From contig NZ_JAOEGB010000001.1 in the NCBI RefSeq assembly GCF_025420585.1, forward strand, positions 310,001 through 374,000: 64,000 nucleotides of DNA. Reading direction: 5' to 3'. Below, one piece after another: positions 50,689-59,168 of the stretch (positions within the stretch are counted from its first letter, which is position 1; each line of letters starts with the position of its first letter). Below the pieces are notes generated by a model. The model was not told the DNA's origin and searched no databases. It worked only from the letters and a program-made list of their open reading frames with translations. Source of the DNA: Planotetraspora sp. A-T 1434 (GTDB taxonomy: Bacteria; Actinomycetota; Actinomycetes; Streptosporangiales; Streptosporangiaceae). The position numbers were made by a program, and so were the translations under genes.

Positions 50689-51680
50689 TCGACTTCCTGG
50701 TCCGGCTGCCCAGGTCGATCCTCCTGGCCGGGGCGGCGTTCGTGCTCACGATGGCGGCACTGTTCCGGTTCTACGTCTACCCCGGCACCCAGGTCCTCCC
50801 GCTGGAGCAGACCCGCGTCTATCGGCTTGTCTCGCCCTCGGCGACCTATCTCGACAGCGCCACCTTCCAATTGCGCACGGGTGTGCCCGTGGAGGACACG
50901 GTCTCCATCTACGGCGATCCCACCGCGGGCGACGAGCGCACGGCCGTATGGGTGGAGTTCTCCTCCATGCAGACGCGGGACGACGGCACCCGGCTGGACT
51001 ACCACGAGCGGCGCACGGCCTTCGACCGGCGGACCGGGCTGGCCGTCGACTGCTGCGGGGAGTACGTCGACAACGACACCGGCGTACGGCAGACAGGGCT
51101 CGCGTTCCGCCTGCCGTACCGGGCGGAACCGCGCACGTACGAGATGTTCGACCCGGTGCTCAAGCGGGAGGCCCCGCTGCGGTTCGAGCGGGCGGAGACC
51201 GTCGAGGGCCTCACGACCTACCGCTACACGTACGCCGCCGGGCCGGTGAAGGTGGAGGACCTGCCCGACCAGATCCCCGGCGGTTCCATCGGCCTCCCCG
51301 CGTGGCGGAGGGTCAGCGTGGCGAGGTACACCGAGATCAGCCGGACCCTGTGGGTCGAGCCCGAGAGCGGCCTCACCGTGAAGATCCTGGAGCGGCGCCG
51401 GGACACCCTGCGGACGCCCGACGGCGTGGAACGGCAGACCGGCTTCCAGGCCGACCTCGTCACGAGCTCCGCGGACGTGGCCGCACAGGTGGCGGAGGCG
51501 GCGAGGTTCCGCCGGTGGATCCTGCTCGTGCGCGACGTGGTCCCGGCGGCCTTCCTCGTGCTCGGCGGCCTGCTCGTCGCCCTGTTCCTGTGGCAGCGCG
51601 CCACCCGTCTCGCCCGGCGCCTAGCGGCGGCGAAGCACCAGGACCAGGTTCCAGGTCACGACCTCGCGAACGCCGGGTAG
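50685..51680 (+). CDS. DUF3068 (PorA-type) exported protein
   Basis: 331 residues: N-terminal helix (about 5-28), a large extracytoplasmic beta-rich domain, and a C-terminal helix (about 285-310), the topology of DUF3068 proteins. VYRLVSPSATYLDSATFQ, TAFDRRTGLAVDCCGEYVD with a vicinal Cys pair, and TLWVEPESGLTVKILERR are characteristic. The GTG start overlaps the AftD-like stop by four bases, so the two are co-translated, as with the Rv0227c-type gene near mycobacterial AftD. The 3' end overlaps the convergent methyltransferase gene by 60 bases. Confidence 0.8.
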   Translation: MIDFLVRLPRSILLAGAAFVLTMAALFRFYVYPGTQVLPLEQTRVYRLVSPSATYLDSATFQLRTGVPVEDTVSIYGDPTAGDERTAVWVEFSSMQTRDDGTRLDYHERRTAFDRRTGLAVDCCGEYVDNDTGVRQTGLAFRLPYRAEPRTYEMFDPVLKREAPLRFERAETVEGLTTYRYTYAAGPVKVEDLPDQIPGGSIGLPAWRRVSVARYTEISRTLWVEPESGLTVKILERRRDTLRTPDGVERQTGFQADLVTSSADVAAQVAEAARFRRWILLVRDVVPAAFLVLGGLLVALFLWQRATRLARRLAAAKHQDQVPGHDLANAG

Positions 51681-52358
51681 ATGGATCACCGCGGTCGCCC
51701 ACCGGGGGTGGTAGCGGGGCAGGGCGTCGAGGACCTCGGCGTCGGGCCGCCGCCTGGCCCACGCCAGCGCGCCGGCCACCGACACGGCGTAGAGGCTCTC
51801 GCCGTACACGTTCTTGGGGGAGCGCCCGTGACGGCGGGCGTAGCGGCGGGCGGCGCGGTGGCCGCCGAGGTAGTGCCACGGCGAGGTCTCGTGCCCGCCC
51901 CACGGCGAGAGCCAGTTCGTGAACGACAGGTAGACGATCCCGCCCGGCCTGGTCACCCGGACCATCTCATCGGCCATCCGCCAGGGGTCGGGCACGTGCT
52001 CCAGGACGTTGGAGGAGAAGCACACGTCCACCGAGCCGCTCCGGAGCGGCAGGTCGAGCGCGCTGCCGAGCAGGGCGCCGTCCGGGATGACGCCGGTCCT
52101 GGCGCTCATCTCCCCGGCGTCGCAGTCCACGCACAACGGCCGGGCGCCGGCGGCGCGCAGCGCCTCGGTGAAATAGCCGGGACCGCCGCCCACGTCGGCG
52201 ACGAGCGCGCCGTTCAGGTCGGTGTAGGACGACAGCTGCGCCACCGTGTCGCGGGCCAGCAGGCCGTAGAAGAACTCGGGGTCGGTCTGCTCCTTGCGGA
52301 AGGCGCTGAACAGCCGGATCGAGCGGGCCAGGTCGGCGCGGAACGGTTCGGTCTGCAC
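51621..52358 (-). CDS. SAM-dependent methyltransferase (class I)
   Basis: 245 residues. VADVGGGPGYFTEAL is the SAM-binding glycine loop. LCVDCDAGE gives the acidic residue binding the ribose, DVCFSSNVLEHVPDPWRMADEMVRVTRPGG is the motif of Methyltransf_11 enzymes, and YLSFTNWLSPWGGHETSPWHYLGG the substrate region. The location matches the Rv0224c methyltransferase of the mycobacterial locus. Its last 60 bases overlap the DUF3068 gene on the other strand. The substrate is unknown, possibly an envelope glycan or lipid. Confidence 0.88.
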   Translation of the reverse strand: MQTEPFRADLARSIRLFSAFRKEQTDPEFFYGLLARDTVAQLSSYTDLNGALVADVGGGPGYFTEALRAAGARPLCVDCDAGEMSARTGVIPDGALLGSALDLPLRSGSVDVCFSSNVLEHVPDPWRMADEMVRVTRPGGIVYLSFTNWLSPWGGHETSPWHYLGGHRAARRYARRHGRSPKNVYGESLYAVSVAGALAWARRRPDAEVLDALPRYHPRWATAVIHLPGVREVVTWNLVLVLRRR

Positions 52359-52495
52359 GGCGTCTCCCTGCGTGTAGGGCCCCTACGTGGGGGTGCGCCG
52401 GAGCATAACACCCGGTTGAGCCCGATTCGCGGTCCACATAGCTCTCGTATCGCTCGTATCGCTCATATGGTGATGGACGCCGCTGGGAGATCAGA

Positions 52496-54520
52496 ATGAC
52501 TCAGATCACGCGCACGGAAAGGCCCGGCCTGAGCATCACGGTCCCGGCGTGGATGTCCGGCATGGCGAATCCCGTCATGATCACGGCGGTCCTGCTCATC
52601 GTGGGCTCGCTGGCGGTCCGGATTCCCGTCCTGCTCGGCTCCTACTTCGTCGAGGACGACTTCCTGTTCATGGGCGACGCCTACGAGCACGGGCTGACGT
52701 TCGACTTCCTCTTCCGCGTGCACAAGGGGCACCTCATGCCCGGCGCGCTCGGGCTCACCTGGGTGCTGGCGCGGATCTCGGCGTACAACTGGCTGCTGGT
52801 CTCGTCGGTCACCATGGCGGCCCAGGCCGCCGTCTCGGCGGTGCTGCTGCGCCTGCTCGTCCGGCTCTTCGGCGTACGGCCCGGCATCCTGCTGCCGCTC
52901 GCCATCGCCCTGTTCTGCCCGCTCACCATCCCCGCGTTCGGCTGGTGGTCGGCCGCGCTCAACGCCGTGCCGCTCCAGCTCGGGATGGTCATGGCGCTCG
53001 ACGCCCAAGTTCGGCACGTCCGTCAGGGCGGACGGGTGCATGCGCGGCGGGCGTTCTACTGGGTCCTGTTCGCGATGGCCTTCAGCACCAAGGGGGTCTT
53101 CGTCCCGTTCCTGCTGTTCGCCATCACCACGGCCTACCTGCGCGGCTGGACGGGGAACTGGACCGCGCTGATGCTCCGCGAGGCCCGGACGCACTGGCGG
53201 CTCTGGGGGTCATACCTTCTGCTGATGGGCGGCTACGCGGCGCTGTATCTGGCCCGCAGGAGCACGGCCCCCGGCGAGGGCGCGGTGACGCCGGAGCCTG
53301 CCGACGTCGCGGACCTGGTGAACCGAATGCTCGGATGGACCTTCCCGTCCGGGGCCGTCGGCGGGCCGCTGTCGTGGGGCCCCGTCCCGCCGACGGGCGG
53401 CATGGCCCACCCGAGCGCGTTCCTCGTGGCGGCGGCCTGGACGGTGCTCGCCGCAGTCGTCCTCGTCACGCTGCTCTGGCGCCGCCGTGCCGTACGGGCC
53501 TGGGTGGTGCTGGCGGGCTACCTCCTGGGGGTGGACGCGATCCCGACCGCCATCGCGCGCGGCACCGGCCTGACGCAGATCGTCGGCTCCGAGACCCGTT
53601 ATGTGGCCGACGCCGTGATCGTCCTGGCCATCTGCCTCGCCCTCGCCCTCCTTCCGCTGTACGGCGAGGCCGAGCCGTACCGGCGGCCGATCCCGGGAGG
53701 GGCGGGCGTTCCCATGGTGGCCGGGCTGCTCGCCGGGGTCTACCTGGCCATGTCGATCGTGTCGATCGACGCCTACCGCCACACGCTGTCGGGCGACCGG
53801 TTCCGGGCCTACCTGGACGCCGTGCGGACGTCCCTGGCCAAGGCGCCCGACACGGCCGTCATCTTCTCCAGCCCGGTCCCCGGCGACATCGTGATCCCCT
53901 GGAACGGCAACCGCAGGCTCAGCCACCACGTGCTCGCGCCGCTCGCCCGGCCCGTGCTGCGGGCCAGGATGCGGGCGCCCGACCCGTCGGAGCACGCCCT
54001 GGTCTTCGACGACAAGGGCAGGCTCGTGCCGGTCAGCGTTAAGCCGCTGTTCGCCAGCCTGCCTCCGCCCGGCAGGATGTGCTTCCCGCTCATCGCCGGT
54101 GCGATCTACTTCCCGGACGTCGTGTCGTATGGCGGCGTGGGCCCGATGGGCGGGCTCGCCTACACGGCGAAACGGGCGGGGACCGCCACGTACGAGATGA
54201 GCGGGCAGCGCGGCCAGCTCAGCTTCGCGCGCACCGACGGAGGGCTGCTGCAGTTCCCGGTGACGGCGGTGGGCAAGGGCCTGATGATCCGGCTGGACGA
54301 CCCCTCGGCGCCCATCTGCCTCAAGGGGTTCGCGTTCGGGGATCCCGTCCCGGCGGCCGCCCCGCCTCCGGCGCCGGCGGTGAGCCCGGCCCCTCCAGCC
54401 GCGGGGTCTCCGTCGCCATCCCCGACTCCGGCTTCGCAATCCCCGTCTCCGGCTTCGCAATCCCTGAAGCCGAAGCCGTCGTCGCCGACGTCGCAGAAGA
54501 AGAGGGGGAAGGCCTCGTGA
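52496..54520 (+). CDS. GT-C-fold-like polytopic membrane protein
   Basis: 674 residues from ATG 52496 with GGGAGA 5 bases upstream. About ten membrane helices lie between residues 25 and 425. The first loop contains SYFVEDDFLFMGDAYEHG, an acidic pair in the place used by GT-C glycosyltransferases, and HKGHLMPG follows. A C-terminal extracytoplasmic domain (about 440-615) precedes a Pro/Ser/Lys-rich tail (PSPSPTPASQSPSPASQS). It is probably a polyprenyl-phosphate-sugar-dependent transferase of the same envelope pathway; the specificity is unknown. The last 200 bases overlap the acyltransferase gene on the opposite strand. Confidence 0.75.
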   Translation: MTQITRTERPGLSITVPAWMSGMANPVMITAVLLIVGSLAVRIPVLLGSYFVEDDFLFMGDAYEHGLTFDFLFRVHKGHLMPGALGLTWVLARISAYNWLLVSSVTMAAQAAVSAVLLRLLVRLFGVRPGILLPLAIALFCPLTIPAFGWWSAALNAVPLQLGMVMALDAQVRHVRQGGRVHARRAFYWVLFAMAFSTKGVFVPFLLFAITTAYLRGWTGNWTALMLREARTHWRLWGSYLLLMGGYAALYLARRSTAPGEGAVTPEPADVADLVNRMLGWTFPSGAVGGPLSWGPVPPTGGMAHPSAFLVAAAWTVLAAVVLVTLLWRRRAVRAWVVLAGYLLGVDAIPTAIARGTGLTQIVGSETRYVADAVIVLAICLALALLPLYGEAEPYRRPIPGGAGVPMVAGLLAGVYLAMSIVSIDAYRHTLSGDRFRAYLDAVRTSLAKAPDTAVIFSSPVPGDIVIPWNGNRRLSHHVLAPLARPVLRARMRAPDPSEHALVFDDKGRLVPVSVKPLFASLPPPGRMCFPLIAGAIYFPDVVSYGGVGPMGGLAYTAKRAGTATYEMSGQRGQLSFARTDGGLLQFPVTAVGKGLMIRLDDPSAPICLKGFAFGDPVPAAAPPPAPAVSPAPPAAGSPSPSPTPASQSPSPASQSLKPKPSSPTSQKKRGKAS

Positions 54521-55814
54521 CGAACCGGATCATGCCCCTCGCGGGCTCCTCGACGTACTTGTACGTGATCGTGGCGAGCAGCACCGTGAGGCCGCCCACC
54601 ACGATCAGGTTGCCGGGAAAGTTGCCGGTCCACGGCCCCTGCTCGGTGAAGTCGTACCAGAGATAGAGCGCGACGAACTGCCACAGGAAGATGCCGTACG
54701 ACACACGGCCGAGGAAGCGCATCACCCGGCTGCCGAGGAAGCGCCCGAGCAGCGAGCCTCGACCCGCGGGCGCGGGGGCCGGCAGCGCGGCGGGCGCGAC
54801 CAGGCACGCCGCGACGGTCGCGTAGAGCACGAGCTCCGACAGGTCGGCCCAGACGCCGTCGACGCCGCTGAACCTCGTGCCGGTCAGCGGCGAGGCGGCC
54901 ACGGCGTACGCCACGGCGGCCACCACCCAGAGCGTGCCCGCCGAGGCGTTGACCGCGCGGACGAAGCGGCGGGCGGGGCCGTCCGTCCCCGGCTCGTCGC
55001 GCGCCCACACCGACACCACGGCCAGCGCCATGCCGGGGGCGAAGAACACCCCCGCGCGGGGCAGCCAGGTGTTCAGGTACGGTCGGTAGGCGGGGTAGTA
55101 GGTGATCAGGGCCCAGACGAACGAGGTGGCGGCCAGCACGGCGATCCCGATGAGCAGCCGCCTTGCCCGGCGGCCGACGTCGTCCCCGGCCCGGCGCGCG
55201 TACGCCGACAGGGCGGCGGCCAGCAGCGGCAGCACGAGATAGAAGGCCACTTCCACGCAGAGGCTCCACATCTGGGCGAGCCCGCGCGGGCCCAGGCCGT
55301 ACCACCACGGATGAAGCTCGTAGTTCTGCGTGAGCAGGAGCAGTTCGAGCCAGGTCTTGACGTCCCCGACGTGGCTCCCGGACCACAGCACCATGGCGAC
55401 GATCACGACAAGCCAGTACGCCGGGAGGATGCGGAGAGCCCGTTTCAGCAGGTAGACCCCGGTGCCGGGACGCGGGCCACCGTGCAGCGCCGCCCGCGCG
55501 TAGGGCCGGTAGAGCAACAGGCCCGACAGCGCGAAGAAGATGGGGACGGCCACGTCTCCCCGCGACAGCAGGCTGCTGAAGAAGTTGTCCTGGAGCGCCG
55601 CCCCCGACTCGATGGCGACGTGGAAGGTCAGCACGGCGAGGGCCGCGATCGCCCGCATGCCGTCCAGCGCGTCGAGGTGACCCGTCGGTTTTGGAAGCGT
55701 GGCTGCCCGCGGAGCCCGATCGAGCCTGGAAGGCACAGTTTTGTCACGAACGGGTGACGAACTGACGAGTAATATGTCACGAGCCGCCGACGACCTAGAA
55801 CCTGTTTCGGTCAC
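54321..55814 (-). CDS. Acyltransferase 3 family membrane protein
   Basis: 497 residues, with about ten to eleven membrane helices. LDALDGMRAIAALAVLTFHVAIESG is the N-terminal acyltransferase-3 signature with the catalytic His, PIFFALSGLLLYRPY follows, and MWSLCVEVAFYLVLPLL is the second conserved block. It would O-acylate a cell-surface sugar. The GTG at 55814 is a provisional start; the first 45 residues are atypical and a later start (near 55732) is possible. The C-terminal 65 residues are low-complexity (GIAKPETGIAKPESG) and lie antisense to the neighbour. The position fits the Rv0228 acyltransferase of the mycobacterial locus. Confidence 0.85.
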   Translation of the reverse strand: MTETGSRSSAARDILLVSSSPVRDKTVPSRLDRAPRAATLPKPTGHLDALDGMRAIAALAVLTFHVAIESGAALQDNFFSSLLSRGDVAVPIFFALSGLLLYRPYARAALHGGPRPGTGVYLLKRALRILPAYWLVVIVAMVLWSGSHVGDVKTWLELLLLTQNYELHPWWYGLGPRGLAQMWSLCVEVAFYLVLPLLAAALSAYARRAGDDVGRRARRLLIGIAVLAATSFVWALITYYPAYRPYLNTWLPRAGVFFAPGMALAVVSVWARDEPGTDGPARRFVRAVNASAGTLWVVAAVAYAVAASPLTGTRFSGVDGVWADLSELVLYATVAACLVAPAALPAPAPAGRGSLLGRFLGSRVMRFLGRVSYGIFLWQFVALYLWYDFTEQGPWTGNFPGNLIVVGGLTVLLATITYKYVEEPARGMIRFVTRPSPSSSATSATTASASGIAKPETGIAKPESGMATETPRLEGPGSPPAPEAGRPPGRDPRTRTP

Positions 55815-55882
55815 TTTTCCGCATCCCTCGTGACGTCGGTCACTACCCCCACTAACATTAGCGCGAAATAGGAACCTGTTTC
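55798..55882. promoter_or_regulatory. Direct repeat in the divergent acyltransferase/DUF3068 region
   Basis: GAACCTGTTTC at 55798-55808 and again at 55872-55882, 74 bases apart, each preceded by TAG-like bases. They flank the space where promoters of both genes should lie. Confidence 0.35.
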
Positions 55883-55924
55883 AGGACAAAATGGCGGTTT
55901 TACCACGCCTGCCCAGGAGGAGCG

Positions 55925-56845
55925 ATGCGCCGCGCAGTTGGAGTTGTTCTCTTGGCAATCGGGGCGTTCCTCATCGTTCTCGCACCACTGATCAAATTTC
56001 AGGTGGCCGGCAAGCTCGTCCAGGCTCCCGCCGACTACTACATCAAGACGCGGCTGACCGCGGAGAACGCCCGCTACTTCAGCGTGGGCGACCTCAAGGT
56101 CCTCACCGGGAATCTCGACATCACGGTCACGACCAGGGGAGACGTCGCGCAGGCCAAGGACGACCACGTGGTCTGGGACCAGTTCACCGCCGTCAACGAC
56201 GTGACGAACAACAAGCGCGGGATCTCGTTCACCCAGTTCCGCAGCGCGTTCAACAAGTTCGACGGCGCGGGCGTCACCTGCTGCGGCGCCAGCGTGGACG
56301 ACAAGCCCGTCCAACTGGAGGGCCAGATTTTCCTGTTCCCCTTCGGCGTGGAGAAGAAGACCTACAAGGTCTTCAACACCGACGCGCACAAGGCGTTCGA
56401 CGCGACCTTCGCGGGCGAGGACACGGTCAACGGGCTCAAGGTCTACAAGTTCGAGCAGAAGGTCCCGCCGACGGTCACCCAGACGCTCAGCGCGCCCGCG
56501 TCGGTGCTCGGCATGGCGGACCCCGGTGACATCCAGGTCAACCGCGTCTACGACGGCGTCACCACGTTCTGGGTTGAGCCCACCACGGGCGCGCCGGTCA
56601 AGCAGGAGCAGCAGCGGCATGAGGTGCTCAAGACCGCCGACGGCGTCGAGCGCATGCCGGCCCTGATCGCCACTGCCGTGATGACGCCGCAGAGCGTCAG
56701 CGACCTGGTCAGCGCGGTCAGGGACAATCTGAGCCAGATCACTCTCATCGAGACCACGATCCCCCTCATCTCCCTTATTCTCGGCGTCGTGCTCCTCGTC
56801 GCCGGTTTGCTCATCATGCGCGGCTCCCCGGCGCGCGAGGGCTGA
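55925..56845 (+). CDS. DUF3068 (PorA-type) exported protein, second paralogue
   Basis: 306 residues with AGGAGGAG 5 bases before ATG 55925. The topology is the same as the paralogue at 50685: N-terminal helix (AVGVVLLAIGAFLIVLAPLI), beta-rich outer domain with the vicinal Cys pair in VTCCGASVDD and FWVEPTTGAPVKQEQQ, and a C-terminal helix (LISLILGVVLLVAGLLIM). It is the first gene of a four-gene operon with ubiA, dprE1 and dprE2, and its stop overlaps ubiA by one base. The function is unknown, but operon context ties it to arabinan or envelope assembly. Confidence 0.82.
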   Translation: MRRAVGVVLLAIGAFLIVLAPLIKFQVAGKLVQAPADYYIKTRLTAENARYFSVGDLKVLTGNLDITVTTRGDVAQAKDDHVVWDQFTAVNDVTNNKRGISFTQFRSAFNKFDGAGVTCCGASVDDKPVQLEGQIFLFPFGVEKKTYKVFNTDAHKAFDATFAGEDTVNGLKVYKFEQKVPPTVTQTLSAPASVLGMADPGDIQVNRVYDGVTTFWVEPTTGAPVKQEQQRHEVLKTADGVERMPALIATAVMTPQSVSDLVSAVRDNLSQITLIETTIPLISLILGVVLLVAGLLIMRGSPAREG

Positions 56846-57795
56846 TGATCCCAGAGCGCGCGGCAGTGCGCCCGCCGGTCGACACGTCACCGGCGGGCGC
56901 ACTGACGTGGCGCTCGACGGCGGCCGGGCTGCTGCGGGCCTGCCGTCCACGGCAGTGGCTCAAGAACGCGCTCGTCCTCGCGGCCCCTGCCGCCGCGGGG
57001 GTGCTCACGACCGGCCCGGGCTTACGGGGCTCCCTGGTCGCCCTGGTGGCGTTCTGCCTTGCCGCGAGCGGGACCTACCTGTTCAACGACGCCGCCGACA
57101 TGGCGGCGGACCGCCGCCATCCGCGCAAGCGGCTGCGCCCCGTCGCCGCCGGGATCGTGTCCGTACGGCTCGCGCGGATCACCGGCGCGATCCTGCTGGC
57201 GGCGGGCCTGCTGGTGAGCCTGGTGGCCGGCCGCTGGCAGCTGACTGCCGTGGTCGCCGCCTATCTTGCGCTGACGTTCTCCTACACCCTCTGGCTCAAA
57301 CGGCAGCCGGTCGTGGACCTCGTCGCAGTGGCCGGCTGCCACGTCATCCGGGCCTACGCGGGCGCGGTCGCGGTGGCCGTACCCGTGACGAGCTGGTTCC
57401 TCGTCGTCATCTCGCTCGGCTCGCTGCTGCTCGTGGCGGGGAAGCGGGAGGCCGAACTGCGCGCGCAGGGCGGCGACGGCACGACCCATCCCACCAGGGC
57501 CACGCTCGTCGTCTATACGGCGAGCTATCTGGCCCACGTCCGGGTCATGGCCTCGGGCGCGATGATCGTCACGTACTGTCTGTGGGCGCTCCAGGAGCAC
57601 ACCGGCGCGGCCCGCGCGTTCTACGCCCTGAGCATCGTGCCCTTCGTTCTCGTCGTCTTACGGCACGCCCTGCTCGTCGACCGGGGAGTGGGGGAGGAGC
57701 CCGAGGAGCTGGCCCTCCGGGACCGGCCGCTCCAGGTCTTCATCGCCCTCATGCTCGTGCTGCTCGCCTTTGGCATCTATTTGGGATCTATCTGA
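56845..57795 (+). CDS. ubiA: Decaprenyl-phosphate phosphoribosyltransferase (UbiA family)
   Basis: 316 residues, about eight to nine membrane helices. The polyprenyl/PRPP site is YLFNDAADMAADRRHPRKRLRPVAAG with the NDxxD motif, and the second acidic region lies near KREAELRAQGG. By homology to mycobacterial Rv3806c it transfers phosphoribose from PRPP to polyprenyl phosphate, the first committed step to the arabinose donor. ATG 56845 overlaps the previous stop (TGATG), and dprE1 starts one base after the stop. Confidence 0.9.
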   Translation: MIPERAAVRPPVDTSPAGALTWRSTAAGLLRACRPRQWLKNALVLAAPAAAGVLTTGPGLRGSLVALVAFCLAASGTYLFNDAADMAADRRHPRKRLRPVAAGIVSVRLARITGAILLAAGLLVSLVAGRWQLTAVVAAYLALTFSYTLWLKRQPVVDLVAVAGCHVIRAYAGAVAVAVPVTSWFLVVISLGSLLLVAGKREAELRAQGGDGTTHPTRATLVVYTASYLAHVRVMASGAMIVTYCLWALQEHTGAARAFYALSIVPFVLVVLRHALLVDRGVGEEPEELALRDRPLQVFIALMLVLLAFGIYLGSI

Positions 57796-57796
57796 C

Positions 57797-59134
57797 ATGA
57801 CGGTTCTGACCGGGTGGGGGCGCACCGCCCCGACCCCCGCCAGGCTGGCGCGCCCGCGCTCGGCCGACGAGGCCGCCGCGCTGATCAAGGAGGCCTCCCG
57901 GCGCGGGGTCGTCGCGCGCGGTCTCGGCCGCTCGTACGGCGACGCCGCGCAGAACGCCGGCGGCCTCGTGCTCGACTGCACCGCCCTCACGCCGTCGTGG
58001 GCCCACGATCCGAACACCGGCCTGGTCACCGCGTCGGCCGGGATGAGCCTGCACGACCTGATGGCCGAGCTCGTGCCGCGCGGCTGGTTCGTCCCGGTGA
58101 CCCCCGGCACCCGATATGTCACGGTCGGCGGGGCCGTCGCCGCCGACGTCCACGGCAAGAACCACCACGTGGACTCGTCCTTCGGCGCGCACGTCCGCTC
58201 GCTGACCCTGCTCACCGCCGACGGGGCGACGCGCGTGCTGGGGCCGGACGACGAGCTGTTCTGGGCGACGGTCGGAGGCATGGGGCTGACCGGCGTCATC
58301 GTCGAGGCCACCTTCGCCTGCGTCCCGATCGAGACCTCCCGGATGCGGGTGGACGTCGAGCGGACCCGCGACCTCGACCAGACGCTCGACGTGATGACGG
58401 CGACCGACGACCGCTACCGCTACACGGTCGCCTGGATCGACCTGCTCGCCCGCGGCGGCCGGATGGGCCGGAGTGTCCTCACCCGCGGCGACCACGCGCG
58501 CCTGGACGACCTCCCGTCGCGGATGCGCCGCGACCCCCTTCGCTTCGCCCCCCGGCCGCGCCTGTCCGCGCCGCCATGGGTGCCCGGCGGGCTGCTCAAC
58601 CGCGCGTCGATCGGCGCCTTCAACGCCGTCTGGTACGGCAAGGCGCCCAGGGCCAGGCGCGGAGTCGTCCAGGGCATCGCGCCCTTCTTCCACCCGCTCG
58701 ACGGGGTCGGTCACTGGAACCGGATGTATGGCTCGCGCGGCTTCGTCCAGTACCAGTTCGTCGTGCCGTTCGGGGCCGAGGACACCTTACGGCGGGTGGT
58801 GGAACGGCTGTCCGGCGCTGGCGTGGTGTCGTTCCTCACGGTCCTGAAGAGGTTCGGCGAGGGAACCCCCGGGATGCTGTCGTTCCCGATGCCGGGGTGG
58901 ACGCTGGCCCTGGACATCCCGGCCGTCCAGAGCGGGCTCGCCGGGATGCTGACCGAGCTCGACGGCTGGGTGGCCGCCGCCGGGGGACGTGTCTACCTGG
59001 CCAAGGACTCCCGCATGTCGGCGGCGGTCATGGCCGCGACCTACCCCCGCCTGGAAGAGTGGCGGGCGATCCGCCGCCGGATCGACCCCCACGGGGTCTT
59101 CCACTCCGACCTGGCGAGGAGACTGTGCCTGTGA
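57797..59134 (+). CDS. dprE1: Decaprenylphosphoryl-beta-D-ribose 2-oxidase (DprE1)
   Basis: 445 residues from ATG 57797. FAD domain: ARGLGRSYGDAAQNAGG and TPGTRYVTVGGAVAADVHGKNHHVDSSFG with the conserved His. C-terminal region: MYGSRGFVQYQFVVPF and AKDSRMSAAVMAATYPRLEEWRAIRR. It oxidises the 2'-OH of decaprenylphosphoryl ribose; DprE2 then reduces it to the arabinose epimer. The loop that holds Cys387 in Mycobacterium tuberculosis reads PGWTLALDIP here, with Ala371 in its place, so covalent benzothiazinone binding should not occur. It is one base downstream of ubiA. Confidence 0.92.
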   Translation: MTVLTGWGRTAPTPARLARPRSADEAAALIKEASRRGVVARGLGRSYGDAAQNAGGLVLDCTALTPSWAHDPNTGLVTASAGMSLHDLMAELVPRGWFVPVTPGTRYVTVGGAVAADVHGKNHHVDSSFGAHVRSLTLLTADGATRVLGPDDELFWATVGGMGLTGVIVEATFACVPIETSRMRVDVERTRDLDQTLDVMTATDDRYRYTVAWIDLLARGGRMGRSVLTRGDHARLDDLPSRMRRDPLRFAPRPRLSAPPWVPGGLLNRASIGAFNAVWYGKAPRARRGVVQGIAPFFHPLDGVGHWNRMYGSRGFVQYQFVVPFGAEDTLRRVVERLSGAGVVSFLTVLKRFGEGTPGMLSFPMPGWTLALDIPAVQSGLAGMLTELDGWVAAAGGRVYLAKDSRMSAAVMAATYPRLEEWRAIRRRIDPHGVFHSDLARRLCL

Positions 59135-59168
59135 CAGCCAAGACCGCGACGACCTCACCGGTGAGGAC

